Shown piece by piece: positions 1 through 5,750 of a DNA stretch of 13,216 nucleotides. Where the stretch lies: the NCBI GenBank assembly GCA_031266255.1, contig JAISBK010000102.1:1-13216 (forward strand). The letters run 5' to 3'. Position 1 is the first letter of the stretch; each line of letters starts with the position of its first letter. A program made the translations under genes and the position numbers. The stretch comes from Treponema sp. (GTDB taxonomy: Bacteria > Spirochaetota > Spirochaetia > Treponematales > Breznakiellaceae). The notes beneath the pieces are model-generated. The model was not told the origin of the DNA, did not search any database, and saw only the letters and a program-made list of their open reading frames with translations.

Positions 1-875
1 CCCAACCAAAGGCATACCCCTAAAAACCCGGTTCCACCCCCCCCCCCCCCCCCCCCCCCGTTGGCGGGTTTAGCAAATACAAGGATAATCAGCGACATAG
101 GTATCCAATAATAACTTGCATATCTATATACCTGGGGAATCCGTTTTGATAAAACGACCGTAAAAACCATCAATCCTATTACGCCTAACTCAACAAGCGT
201 TGCGAACCATTGATTCCCGTTCCGCAGCCATATAAACCGGTCCTTATGCGATCGAATAAAACTCGAAACATTAAAAAGACTCATCCCGATGATAAAATCA
301 ATAATTCTACAAAAGGGATTTATATAAAATATAGCGTGATGATATGCTTCCGGGATGAAAAAAACAGCCGTAAAATACAGCAGCAATACTCCAAAACCAT
401 AAATCAGCAGCCGTCTTTTTTTAGTAGTATGAAAAAAGCTAATCAGTAACGGAAACATTACATAGAAAAACAATTCATCTGAAATACTCCAAGATACCGC
501 ATTAAAAGAAAAATAATACGATTTAATGGGAATAAAGCTTTGCAACAACGGTATCTGAAAAAATAGCTGCCCTATCGGAAATGGAATATCCGTACGAATC
601 GCGGCTCTTAACGCAAGCAAAACAGACAATACCAACATAAGGCCATGCAAAGGATATACCCGCGCAAAACGCGCTATTAGAAAATTTCTTGTTGTTATTT
701 GTTTTTCAGTTATTTTTTGTTTATAGGTATACGAAATGATAAAACCGCTTAAAATGAAAAAGAACTCGACGCCAATAGCTCCATGAGGGAATATAATGTT
801 TTCACCAACCGTATAATGCGATAAAAATACCAATAGCGCAAAGAAGAAACGCAGTGAGGTAAGGGGTTTTATCAT
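1..875 (-). CDS. OafA-type membrane acyltransferase (acyltransferase 3 family), partial, interrupted by a poly-G tract
   Basis: This is a multi-membrane-segment acyltransferase of the acyltransferase-3 (OafA/YrhL) family. These enzymes O-acylate (usually acetylate) surface polysaccharides at the cytoplasmic membrane. Family signatures seen are TSLRFFFALLVFLSH (Arg9 and His20), GVEFFFILSGFIISY, RFARVYP, and SWSISDELFFY before a Pro. About 270 codons are readable, against a family norm of 330-380, and the C-terminus lies beyond the left edge. The ATG at 875 overlaps the upstream fdtA stop (TGATG), with AGGGAGG 4 nt upstream. An in-frame ATG at 878 sits too close to that SD. At 37-59 the coding strand has 23 G after Ala-Asn. 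With 23 G the frame continues TGFLGVCLWL. With 24 or 21 G it would give WNRVFRGMPLV, which looks more like the family's 'SRLLRSRPLVWLG' region. The gene may therefore be out of frame here. Family call is firm; substrate is unknown. Confidence 0.88.
   Translation of the reverse strand, partial: MIKPLTSLRFFFALLVFLSHYTVGENIIFPHGAIGVEFFFILSGFIISYTYKQKITEKQITTRNFLIARFARVYPLHGLMLVLSVLLALRAAIRTDIPFPIGQLFFQIPLLQSFIPIKSYYFSFNAVSWSISDELFFYVMFPLLISFFHTTKKRRLLIYGFGVLLLYFTAVFFIPEAYHHAIFYINPFCRIIDFIIGMSLFNVSSFIRSHKDRFIWLRNGNQWFATLVELGVIGLMVFTVVLSKRIPQVYRYASYYWIPMSLIILVFAKPANGGGGGGGGGTGFLGVCLWL
37..59. repeat. 23-bp homopolymer (C on plus strand, G in the acyltransferase coding strand)
   Basis: An uninterrupted run of 23 C inside the acyltransferase coding region. 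On the C-rich strand the flanks are CCA before and GTTG after, the same as the tract at 1306-1318 read on its own C-rich strand. A run this long is expected to slip at high frequency and shift the reading frame. Confidence 0.95.
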
Positions 876-1294
876 CATCCCTCCCTAAGCGCCTTAGTAT
901 ATTTCCAATCTAAAAACTCATTGTAGTCCCGAATATAGTCCGCCGCGTCATACGCACCGGAAGCCAACACCAAACACACCGAACCGGAAGAAAAACCTTG
1001 TTCCGCCGCCCAGATGCCTGGAGGAATATGCAGTCCATAATAAGGCCGATTCAGCAGAACCGTTCTTTTATTTTTCCCGTCATCTAAGGCAACTTCAAAC
1101 GCTCCCCCGGCAGCAATAAGAAATTGATGACATTGTTTATGCGCATGTGCGCCCCTTGATTCTCCCCCTGGAATATCGTAGAGATAAAAGACCCGTTTCG
1201 GACTAAACGGTACCTGTATCTCATTTTCAACAACCGTTAAATTCCCCTTTTCATCTGAATGTTTATCCAGTTCAATATAGGAACAATCAAACAC
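875..1294 (-). CDS. second FdtA-like dTDP-sugar 3,4-ketoisomerase (cupin), start region out of frame
   Basis: This is a small cupin of the FdtA/QdtA/WxcM C-terminal family. These enzymes isomerise dTDP-4-keto-6-deoxyglucose to the 3-keto sugar, on the route to 3-amino-3,6-dideoxy sugars. Visible marks are YLYDIPGGESRGAHAHKQ, carrying the paired catalytic-type histidines, and the C-terminal DYNEFLDWKY. It is clearly paralogous to the copy just upstream. The open frame can only start at a GTG (1294) with no SD. The other copy reads SVYACSMIEL where this one reads SVFDCSYIEL, so homology reaches past the GTG. The natural start is an ATG at 1344-1342, preceded 8 nt upstream by GGGGAG. That start encodes MEKNISV, like MDKKQTSV of the paralogue, but is separated from the body by a C13-containing segment that leaves the frame off by one. 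As read, the ATG gives a 35-residue peptide ending at TAA 1239-1237. With 14 C the full enzyme would be made. Confidence 0.85.
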   Translation of the reverse strand: MFDCSYIELDKHSDEKGNLTVVENEIQVPFSPKRVFYLYDIPGGESRGAHAHKQCHQFLIAAGGAFEVALDDGKNKRTVLLNRPYYGLHIPPGIWAAEQGFSSGSVCLVLASGAYDAADYIRDYNEFLDWKYTKALREG

Positions 1295-1305
1295 CGAAAC
1301 ACAAC

Positions 1306-1318
1306 GGGGGGGGGGGGG
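1306..1318. repeat. 13-bp homopolymer (G on plus strand) in the 5' end of the second fdtA
   Basis: Thirteen G, then T, then four more G on the plus strand. On the coding strand this is CCCCA, thirteen C, then GTTG. It lies between codon 7 of the ATG at 1344 and the conserved SVFDC start of the ketoisomerase. One extra C, or two fewer, joins the two frames. Confidence 0.95.
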
Positions 1319-1328
1319 TGGGGCACGC

Positions 1329-1751
1329 TTATATTTTTTTCCATGTTAGAAACTCCCCATACTCCCGGATATAATCGCCTGTATCATATTTTTGAGAAGC
1401 TAATACCAGACAGACAGACCCGGATGAAAAATTGTCCAGTTCCCGCCAGATACCGGGAATAACGAGTAATCCCTGGTAGGGCCTGTTCAAGGTAAATATC
1501 CTTTTTATTTTTCCGTCGTTCAATATCACGTCAAAACTACCTGAGGCAGCGACAATCAATTGTTGTAATTTCCGGTGGGCGTGGCCTCCCCGTGATTCCC
1601 CCGCGGGAACATCATATAAATAATATATCCTCCGTACCGCGAAAGGAATATCCAGCCGGTTTTCAATGACGGTAATATTCCCTTTTTCCCGATGATTAAC
1701 CGACAGCTCAATCATAGAACACGCATACACTGAAGTCTGTTTTTTGTCCAT
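1329..1751 (-). CDS. FdtA-like dTDP-4-keto-6-deoxyglucose 3,4-ketoisomerase (cupin), first copy
   Basis: A 140-residue single cupin domain of the FdtA/QdtA family, about the usual length for these cytoplasmic enzymes. It provides 3-keto dTDP-6-deoxy sugars for transamination to amino sugars such as Fuc3N or Qui3N found in O-antigen and S-layer glycans. Seen: ENRLDIPFAVRRIYYLYD, then GESRGGHAHRKLQQ with His57 and His59 at the catalytic-pair position, then GIWRELDNFSSGSVCLVLAS and a C-terminal YGEFLTWKK. The ATG lies 8 nt after the flippase stop, so the genes are one operon. The SD is weak. The partner aminotransferase (FdtB/QdtB type) is not in the window. Whether the product is the galacto or gluco epimer cannot be told from sequence alone. 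Two tandem copies suggest two different sugars or a duplication. Confidence 0.88.
   Translation of the reverse strand: MDKKQTSVYACSMIELSVNHREKGNITVIENRLDIPFAVRRIYYLYDVPAGESRGGHAHRKLQQLIVAASGSFDVILNDGKIKRIFTLNRPYQGLLVIPGIWRELDNFSSGSVCLVLASQKYDTGDYIREYGEFLTWKKI
1342..1358 (-). promoter_or_regulatory. ribosome binding site and intended start codon of the second fdtA
   Basis: On the minus strand GGGGAG (1358-1353) lies 8 nt before ATG (1344-1342), inside the last codons of the first fdtA. The ATG is 13 nt before that gene's TAA at 1331-1329, which suits translational coupling. No SD exists for the GTG at 1294, so this site is the better start even though the C13 tract puts it out of frame. Confidence 0.7.
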
Positions 1752-1759
1752 TGTTTTAT

Positions 1760-3280
1760 CTATCTTGTATGCCGAATTCGTTTTTTGATTTCACGCTGTA
1801 AAATTTTCTGTTCCGTGCTGTCAAGTCCAAAAAAATAGATACACATACAAGTTGAAAGACCGCTTACACATATCACCATAAATAATCTTAAAAAAGACTG
1901 ATTCATGCTACTGTGCAGGATTATCGGCAGAATCGCGGATATTACGGACACTATACAAATAGGCAATACTACTCTCTTGAAAAACTGTTTAATAGAATAG
2001 ACGACAAGCCTTTTTAGCAATGGAAAGCGCAATATAAACACTGACAAAGTAATACCGATTGATACCAATACTACAGAATATGCCGGAGCGCCGAGACGCA
2101 ATAGCAACAAGGATACCGGAAAATTAAAAATCTGGATGCCGCCAAGCAGAGAATTCCATAATTTTATTTTCCCTGTTGCCTGGACTACTGTTCCCAATAA
2201 TAATCCTATAGAATTAACAAGCACATCTATCAATACCAATCTAGTAAATAATTCCGCATACTCAGGAGGATTTTTCAGCCAAAGTGAAAGAACCAGCGGC
2301 ATTTCCAGCATCAGCGGCAATACAAATAAATACATGAGAAAATAAGCGCCCTTTGCGCCGCGGAATGTAATTTGCAGCGCTTCATCTTTTTTTCCCGCAG
2401 CATAATTCTTGATTATTTGGGGCTGTATTGCCACAATAAAATTGTTTGAAAAGCTTGATACCGTAGCATTTATCGATCCCGCAATGGTCGATGCGGCAAC
2501 TATTAATGGATTAAAGAACTGGTTTAGCAGAATCGTAATCCCTTGATATTTCGAAATCCCGCCAAAAGCGCCAAACAAATGCCAGCCTGTATAACCGGCG
2601 ATTTCCTTAAACAATCGTTTGTCCCAATAAAACCGGAACTTACATTCATGGTACTTACGCATACATATTGTCCGATATATCCCTGTATTTATGAACACAA
2701 CCGCACACATAAGTATCCCATATAACAGCAATTTATCAAAGCATAAAAAACGCAGCAGGAATACAGCTACTAATTTCATGCCAGCTTCTATAATCGAAAC
2801 ATACGCATAAATATTCATATCCTCACGGGCTATTATCATGGCCATATACGGCGTCGTTATAATTGAAAACATAAATGATAGTATTGAAAATTGATAAATA
2901 ATCACCGCGATTTTTTTACGCTCTATCGGCAGTATCAATTTTTTATTTACATACCATAAACCTATAGTCTCTCCCATAAGTAATACCAATACTATGATCA
3001 ATACATAAATAGTAATGCTCAAACTAAATATTTTTTCTAGCCGCTCGAAATCATCCCGGCCAATTTCAAATGAAAAATACCGCTGCAGAGCGGCAGCCAT
3101 TATCCCATTGAGAACCCCAAACATGGTAACCACCCCAGCCACCACATGGTAAACTCCGTAGTCCTCCGCGCCCAAGGTGTTTAGTACCACCCGCACCGTA
3201 TAGAGGCTCACCAGCATAATAAAAATTTGCCGGCAATACAGCATCAAGGTGTTTTTGGCTATGCGCCGTGTGTTTGACAT
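1760..3280 (-). CDS. Wzx-like polysaccharide/lipid-linked oligosaccharide flippase
   Basis: A 506-residue polytopic protein of the MOP/MATE superfamily polysaccharide-flippase branch. It is expected to move undecaprenyl-linked glycan units across the cytoplasmic membrane. The N-terminus (SNTRRIAKNTLMLYCRQIF, then SLYTVRVVLNTLGAEDYGVY, then a Gly/Val-rich helix) is typical of bacterial O-antigen flippases. About 12-14 hydrophobic segments alternate with short basic loops through to a Lys/Arg-rich tail. Length is at the upper end for Wzx. The start at 3280 is fixed by an in-frame TAA six bases upstream (3286-3284). No good SD precedes it, so initiation may be weak. It is first in an operon with two ketoisomerases and an acyltransferase, which supports a role in capsule or O-antigen-like glycan export. 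General membership is secure; the substrate is unknown. Confidence 0.9.
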   Translation of the reverse strand: MSNTRRIAKNTLMLYCRQIFIMLVSLYTVRVVLNTLGAEDYGVYHVVAGVVTMFGVLNGIMAAALQRYFSFEIGRDDFERLEKIFSLSITIYVLIIVLVLLMGETIGLWYVNKKLILPIERKKIAVIIYQFSILSFMFSIITTPYMAMIIAREDMNIYAYVSIIEAGMKLVAVFLLRFLCFDKLLLYGILMCAVVFINTGIYRTICMRKYHECKFRFYWDKRLFKEIAGYTGWHLFGAFGGISKYQGITILLNQFFNPLIVAASTIAGSINATVSSFSNNFIVAIQPQIIKNYAAGKKDEALQITFRGAKGAYFLMYLFVLPLMLEMPLVLSLWLKNPPEYAELFTRLVLIDVLVNSIGLLLGTVVQATGKIKLWNSLLGGIQIFNFPVSLLLLRLGAPAYSVVLVSIGITLSVFILRFPLLKRLVVYSIKQFFKRVVLPICIVSVISAILPIILHSSMNQSFLRLFMVICVSGLSTCMCIYFFGLDSTEQKILQREIKKRIRHTR

Positions 3281-3286
3281 GTTTTA

Positions 3287-3551
3287 CTGATAAGTTTTCT
3301 GGCAAGTCTTTGTTATATACTCCTTTGCCAAAAAAGAAAACCTTTTCTATAGGAATATTGTGTAGACCATATAACACCACATACCTGTTGTGAGCCGCAA
3401 CATCATCAATGAGTATATCGGATCTGTAGAAACTATAAAAAACTACCGCAATGCTAAAGCCGCTACAGTCTCCGTATCGAGGATAAAAATGTCCAACAGA
3501 ATATTTAAAAGAGAAGAGAAAAATTATCCGAAGAGCATCTTGACAGAAAAG
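3287..3551 (-). other. stop-free minus-strand stretch upstream of the flippase, possible decayed coding sequence
   Basis: Reading the minus strand leftward from a TAA at 3554-3552, one frame stays open for 88 codons up to the flippase start and then on as its shadow. It contains plausible protein text (for example NRYVVLYGLHNIPIEKVFFF), but there is no ATG with an SD and no family I recognise. It may be a remnant of a lost glycan gene, or simply 5' leader DNA. No convincing promoter for the flippase operon could be picked here. Confidence 0.2.
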
Positions 3552-3578
3552 TTATCGGGGGGGGGGGGGGGGTATAAT
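3540..3578 (+). promoter_or_regulatory. consensus -35/-10 pair with poly-G in a 27-bp spacer
   Basis: TTGACA at 3540-3545 and TATAAT at 3573-3578 are both perfect sigma-70 hexamers. The spacer is GAAAAGTTATC plus 16 G, 27 bp in all, so as read the promoter should be very weak. Six G would give the 17-bp optimum. Transcription would run rightward toward trpS or a short RNA in the 3590-3980 region. The hexamers are seen; switching by tract length is inferred from other bacteria whose promoter spacers carry slippery repeats. Confidence 0.5.
3557..3572. repeat. 16-bp homopolymer (G on plus strand)
   Basis: An uninterrupted run of 16 G whose last base touches TATAAT. It is also read in frame as glycines by a 32-codon plus-strand ORF (ATG 3489, stop 3587), but that ORF is not convincing. 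Confidence 0.95.
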
Positions 3579-3989
3579 TCATTGTAACATAAGGACTTAC
3601 AAGCTATTTTCACAACAATAATACTACCTTTTTATAAAAGCAAAATGCCGTTTTTTATACACTGCATCCCAGTATCAGCCGGTTCATCTGCAGCCCAGGT
3701 GCTTATGGATTTTCTTCAAGATCCATAGAAGCACTTGTATTGATCTATAGCACATTCATTTTTGTTTGTCTAGGGCATTTTCAAATTTTTCTATAAAATA
3801 AAAAATGAACCATTCCCAAGTGTTCCTTCCCTACTTCGTGCTGGTCCTCTCCAAACACCGACAGAAAACGGTCCCTATTATCCATTTTTGGAGATCACCA
3901 CTACATTTTTCATGAGGCAACGCGTGCCCTTTACAGCCTGCTGATTTCCCGGTACAGTATGGCTAACTTATTCTATATATAGGTGCTAT
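3579..3989. other. intergenic region upstream of trpS
   Basis: About 410 bp without a recognisable gene. It holds a stem-loop at 3696-3737 and AT-rich DNA. A TATATA-rich stretch at 3973-3980 could serve as a -10 region for trpS. No T-box motif was seen, so tRNA-sensing attenuation of trpS is not supported. Confidence 0.5.
3696..3737 (+). other. imperfect stem-loop in the trpS upstream region
   Basis: CAGGTGCTT-ATGGAT (3696-3710) pairs with ATCCAT-AG-AAGCACTTG (3721-3737) around a 10-nt loop, with one mismatch and a 2-nt bulge. No T-run follows, so it is not an intrinsic terminator. It could be RNA secondary structure in a leader, or a repeat remnant. Confidence 0.5.
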
Positions 3990-4988
3990 ATGAAAAGAAT
4001 CGCCTTAACCGGCATTAAACCAACCGGGACCCTCCACATTGGCAACTATTTTGGGGCTATAAAGCCTGCCCTACAGTTGGCCCAGGATTACGACGCCCGG
4101 TATTTCATCGCAGATTACCATGCCCTCAATACGGTAAAAGATCCCAAGGAACTAGCCGCTCACATTCGGGAAGTGGCCGCAGGCTGGCTTGCCGCAGGAC
4201 TCAATCCCGAAAAGGTCATCTTTTACCGGCAAAGTTCCATCCCTGAAACCTTTGAGCTGACCACGATTCTCATGGCCTTCACCAGCAAAGGACTGATGAA
4301 CCGGGCTCATGCCTACAAGGCAGCGGTACAGGAAAACCTGGAGAACCAGGAAGAGCCAGATGCGGGGATCAACATGGGGCTTTTTACCTACCCGGTGCTC
4401 ATGGCTGCGGATATTTTGCTTTTTAACCCCGATATAGTTCCCGTAGGCAAGGATCAAGTCCAGCACGTGGAAATGGCCCAGGACATAGCCCAAGGAATCA
4501 ATTTCAACTATAAAGGGGATATCCTCAAAATACCCCAGGCATCGGTTCAAGCGGAAGTAGCCGTAGTGCCTGGTCTGGATGGACGGAAGATGAGTAAGAG
4601 TTATGGGAATACCATCCCGCTGTTCGCCCCGGAAAAACAAATACGGAAGCTCATCATGCGGATAGTTACCAATTCACAAACCGTAGAAGAACCTAAAGAC
4701 CCGGAAACTTCTCAGCTATACGTGCTGTATACGCTCTTTGCTTCAAAAGAAGAACAAGCAACTTTGGCTAAACAGTACCGTACAGGGGGAATGGGCTGGG
4801 GGGAAGCCAAGGAAGAGCTGTTCCGGGTGGTAAACCGGGAACTGAGTCCCCTGCGAAACCGCTTTGAAGCACTCATGGCAGACCCTGCTGCCTTGGATGC
4901 CATCCTTGCCCAGGGCGCTGCCAAGGCCCGGCCCCTGGCTCAGGCCACCTTACACCGGCTCCGCCAGGCAGTGGGGATTGCAGGATAA
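3990..4988 (+). CDS. trpS: tryptophanyl-tRNA synthetase
   Basis: A class I aminoacyl-tRNA synthetase that charges tRNA-Trp with tryptophan in the cytoplasm. The 332-residue length is normal for bacterial TrpS. The ATP-binding HIGH-type motif is TLHIGN (residues 14-19), the KMSKS loop is intact at residues 200-204, and the conserved MAADILLFNPDIVPVGKDQ block lies near 138-156. The ATG is preceded by AGGTG at 3981-3985, 4 nt upstream. Codon use and GC content are higher than in the AT-rich glycan operon to the left, consistent with a vertically inherited core gene beside an accessory locus. It stands alone, and its 3' end is only 5 bp from the 3' end of a convergent tRNA-Arg gene, with no terminator visible between them. 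Identification is certain. Confidence 0.98.
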   Translation: MKRIALTGIKPTGTLHIGNYFGAIKPALQLAQDYDARYFIADYHALNTVKDPKELAAHIREVAAGWLAAGLNPEKVIFYRQSSIPETFELTTILMAFTSKGLMNRAHAYKAAVQENLENQEEPDAGINMGLFTYPVLMAADILLFNPDIVPVGKDQVQHVEMAQDIAQGINFNYKGDILKIPQASVQAEVAVVPGLDGRKMSKSYGNTIPLFAPEKQIRKLIMRIVTNSQTVEEPKDPETSQLYVLYTLFASKEEQATLAKQYRTGGMGWGEAKEELFRVVNRELSPLRNRFEALMADPAALDAILAQGAAKARPLAQATLHRLRQAVGIAG

Positions 4989-4993
4989 GCCTT

Positions 4994-5066
4994 TGATCCA
5001 GGGCCGAATCGAACGGCCGACCTGCCGCTTAGGAGGCGGCCGCTCTATCCTCTGAGCTACTGGACC
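4994..5066 (-). tRNA. tRNA-Arg (anticodon CCU)
   Basis: A 73-nt cloverleaf on the minus strand. The acceptor stem is GGTCCAG/CTGGATC with one G·U pair. The D arm is GCTC..GAGC. The anticodon stem is GCCGC/GCGGC with loop CTCCTAA, giving anticodon CCT, which reads AGG as Arg. The T arm is GGCCG-TTCGATT-CGGCC. The discriminator is A and CCA is not encoded. Every stem pairs, so it looks functional. Confidence 0.96.
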
Positions 5067-5075
5067 TTATGCTAA

Positions 5076-5104
5076 GATATACTGTTCTTTCTAGTTCTTG
5101 TCAA
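5076..5104 (-). promoter_or_regulatory. sigma-70 promoter of the tRNA-Arg gene
   Basis: On the minus strand TTGACA (5104-5099), a 17-bp spacer, then TATATC (5081-5076). Initiation would fall about 3-5 nt before the tRNA 5' end at 5066. A consensus -35 and ideal spacing suit a stable-RNA promoter. Confidence 0.8.
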
Positions 5105-5132
5105 GTATCCGCATTGCCTCATTCATCAGCAT

Positions 5133-5216
5133 GGAATGGACGTTACGGCTCTAGCGGCCATTACACATCTCAGCGAGCAGGAAGTCGGCGGTATCCTAAA
5201 ACAAGGGAACGGGTGA
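5133..5216 (+). pseudogene. 3'-terminal fragment of an Rpn-family PD-(D/E)XK nuclease/transposase gene
   Basis: Codons 5136-5213 encode 26 residues (MDVTALAAITHLSEQEV, then GGILKQGNG) and a TGA. They match the last residues of the large Rpn gene at 12356-13216 (GVAAIAAITHLSEQEV, then GGILKQGNG). The nucleotide match is close and continues past the stop through TGAAGTAAA and CCGCCAT to about 5230. Upstream of about 5133 the similarity stops, so the nuclease domain and coiled region are missing. No start or SD is present. This is a scar left by recombination or deletion, located about 30 bp upstream of the tRNA-Arg promoter. Confidence 0.85.
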
Positions 5217-5609
5217 AGTAAACCCGCCATGCGGGTGATGAAGTACCATACCCTGGGTTTATCTTATGTAATATGAGTTCGATGGGATAAAAAAATCCCC
5301 GCCCAAAAAATTGGTGAACTTTACAAAAAATTTGCGTGAATAGGTAACTTATGCAAACCAGGTTCACAAAAATCATCATTTACATAAAATAAAAGAAAAA
5401 ATAAGGTAAAAAGTTCACTATATTTACCCCCCCCCCCCCCCCCCCCCTACGGCGCCATACGGGGCAACGTCCTTGTGGGGACTGGTGTAAACAGCCGGAA
5501 CAGTATTCCCTGGCCCCCTACACAAAAAAATGGATAAATTTATAAAAAATATAACAATTTATGAAAAATTCCTGGTTATTCCTAACTGAATGGGATATAA
5601 AGATATATA
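5217..5609. other. gene-poor intergenic region
   Basis: About 390 bp with no supported gene. It holds a perfect ACCCGC-CAT-GCGGGT hairpin (5222-5236) just after the Rpn scar, AT-rich DNA with three copies of GTGAAC/GTTCAC, the 21-bp poly-C, then a GC-rich patch (5448-5520) that returns to AT-rich sequence. The abrupt composition change at the poly-C suggests a junction. Confidence 0.5.
5427..5447. repeat. 21-bp homopolymer (C on plus strand)
   Basis: Twenty-one C in a row, preceded by TATTTA and followed by TACGGC. It separates very AT-rich sequence on the left from GC-rich sequence on the right. No promoter hexamers or reading frame tie it to a gene, unlike the other three tracts. Confidence 0.95.
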
Positions 5610-5645
5610 GGAGTTCTTTCAAAACGGGGGTTTTGAAGAGAGTCC
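5610..5645 (+). promoter_or_regulatory. long imperfect hairpin in the leader of the 389-residue lipoprotein gene
   Basis: GGAGTTCTTTCAAAAC (5610-5625), a GGGG loop, and GTTTTGAAGAGAGTCC (5630-5645) form a 16-position stem with two G·U pairs and two mismatches. It comes before two terminator-like hairpins, so the leader is strongly structured. A role in attenuation is inferred. Confidence 0.55.
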
Positions 5646-5666
5646 TGCTGCCTTGTTAAGTGGTTT

Positions 5667-5692
5667 AAAAGGCGGGCTTCGGCCCGCTTTTT
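5667..5692 (+). terminator. intrinsic terminator-like hairpin 1
   Basis: AAAAG-GCGGGC, a stable TTCG tetraloop, and GCCCGC followed by TTTTT. The 6-bp GC stem is extended by A:T pairs, with a U-tract on the 3' side. It lies 58 bp before the next start codon, so it either ends an upstream transcript or acts as an attenuator. Confidence 0.8.
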
Positions 5693-5708
5693 AAAGGTAT
5701 GCCAAGAA

Positions 5709-5738
5709 CCCTCTTGTTGCAAAGAGGGCAGTTTTTTT
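5709..5738 (+). terminator. intrinsic terminator-like hairpin 2, ending 2 nt before the SD
   Basis: CCCTCTT, loop GTTGCA, AAGAGGG, then CAG and seven T (5732-5738). The SD GGAGG of the following gene starts at 5741. No promoter fits between hairpin and SD, so transcripts of the gene must pass through this terminator. Confidence 0.75.
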
Positions 5739-5750
5739 AAGGAGGAAGCT

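Noticed and set aside
3390..3587. Plus-strand frame with MSNRIFKREEKNYPKSIL and a poly-Gly from the G16 tract
   Set aside because: Short, no family, and ends 5 codons after the tract. The promoter reading of the same tract is better supported.
3781..3885. Minus-strand 34-codon ORF (MDNRDRFLSVFGEDQHEVGK)
   Set aside because: Readable text but no clear SD, family or neighbour; could be a remnant.
3579..3989. T-box leader for trpS
   Set aside because: No AGGGTGGAACCGCG-type motif or antiterminator and no terminator before trpS.
4152..4640. Long minus-strand open frame inside trpS
   Set aside because: Antisense shadow of a certain gene in GC-rich codons.
5448..5540. Frame reading YGAIRGNVLVGTGVNSRNSI in the GC-rich patch
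   Set aside because: No start, SD or family; too short to separate from chance.
5579..5661. Integron attC-like site (CCTAAC ... GTTAAGT, about 83 bp)
   Set aside because: The left core lacks the RYYYAAC purine, the arms do not pair at the ends, and no integrase is present.
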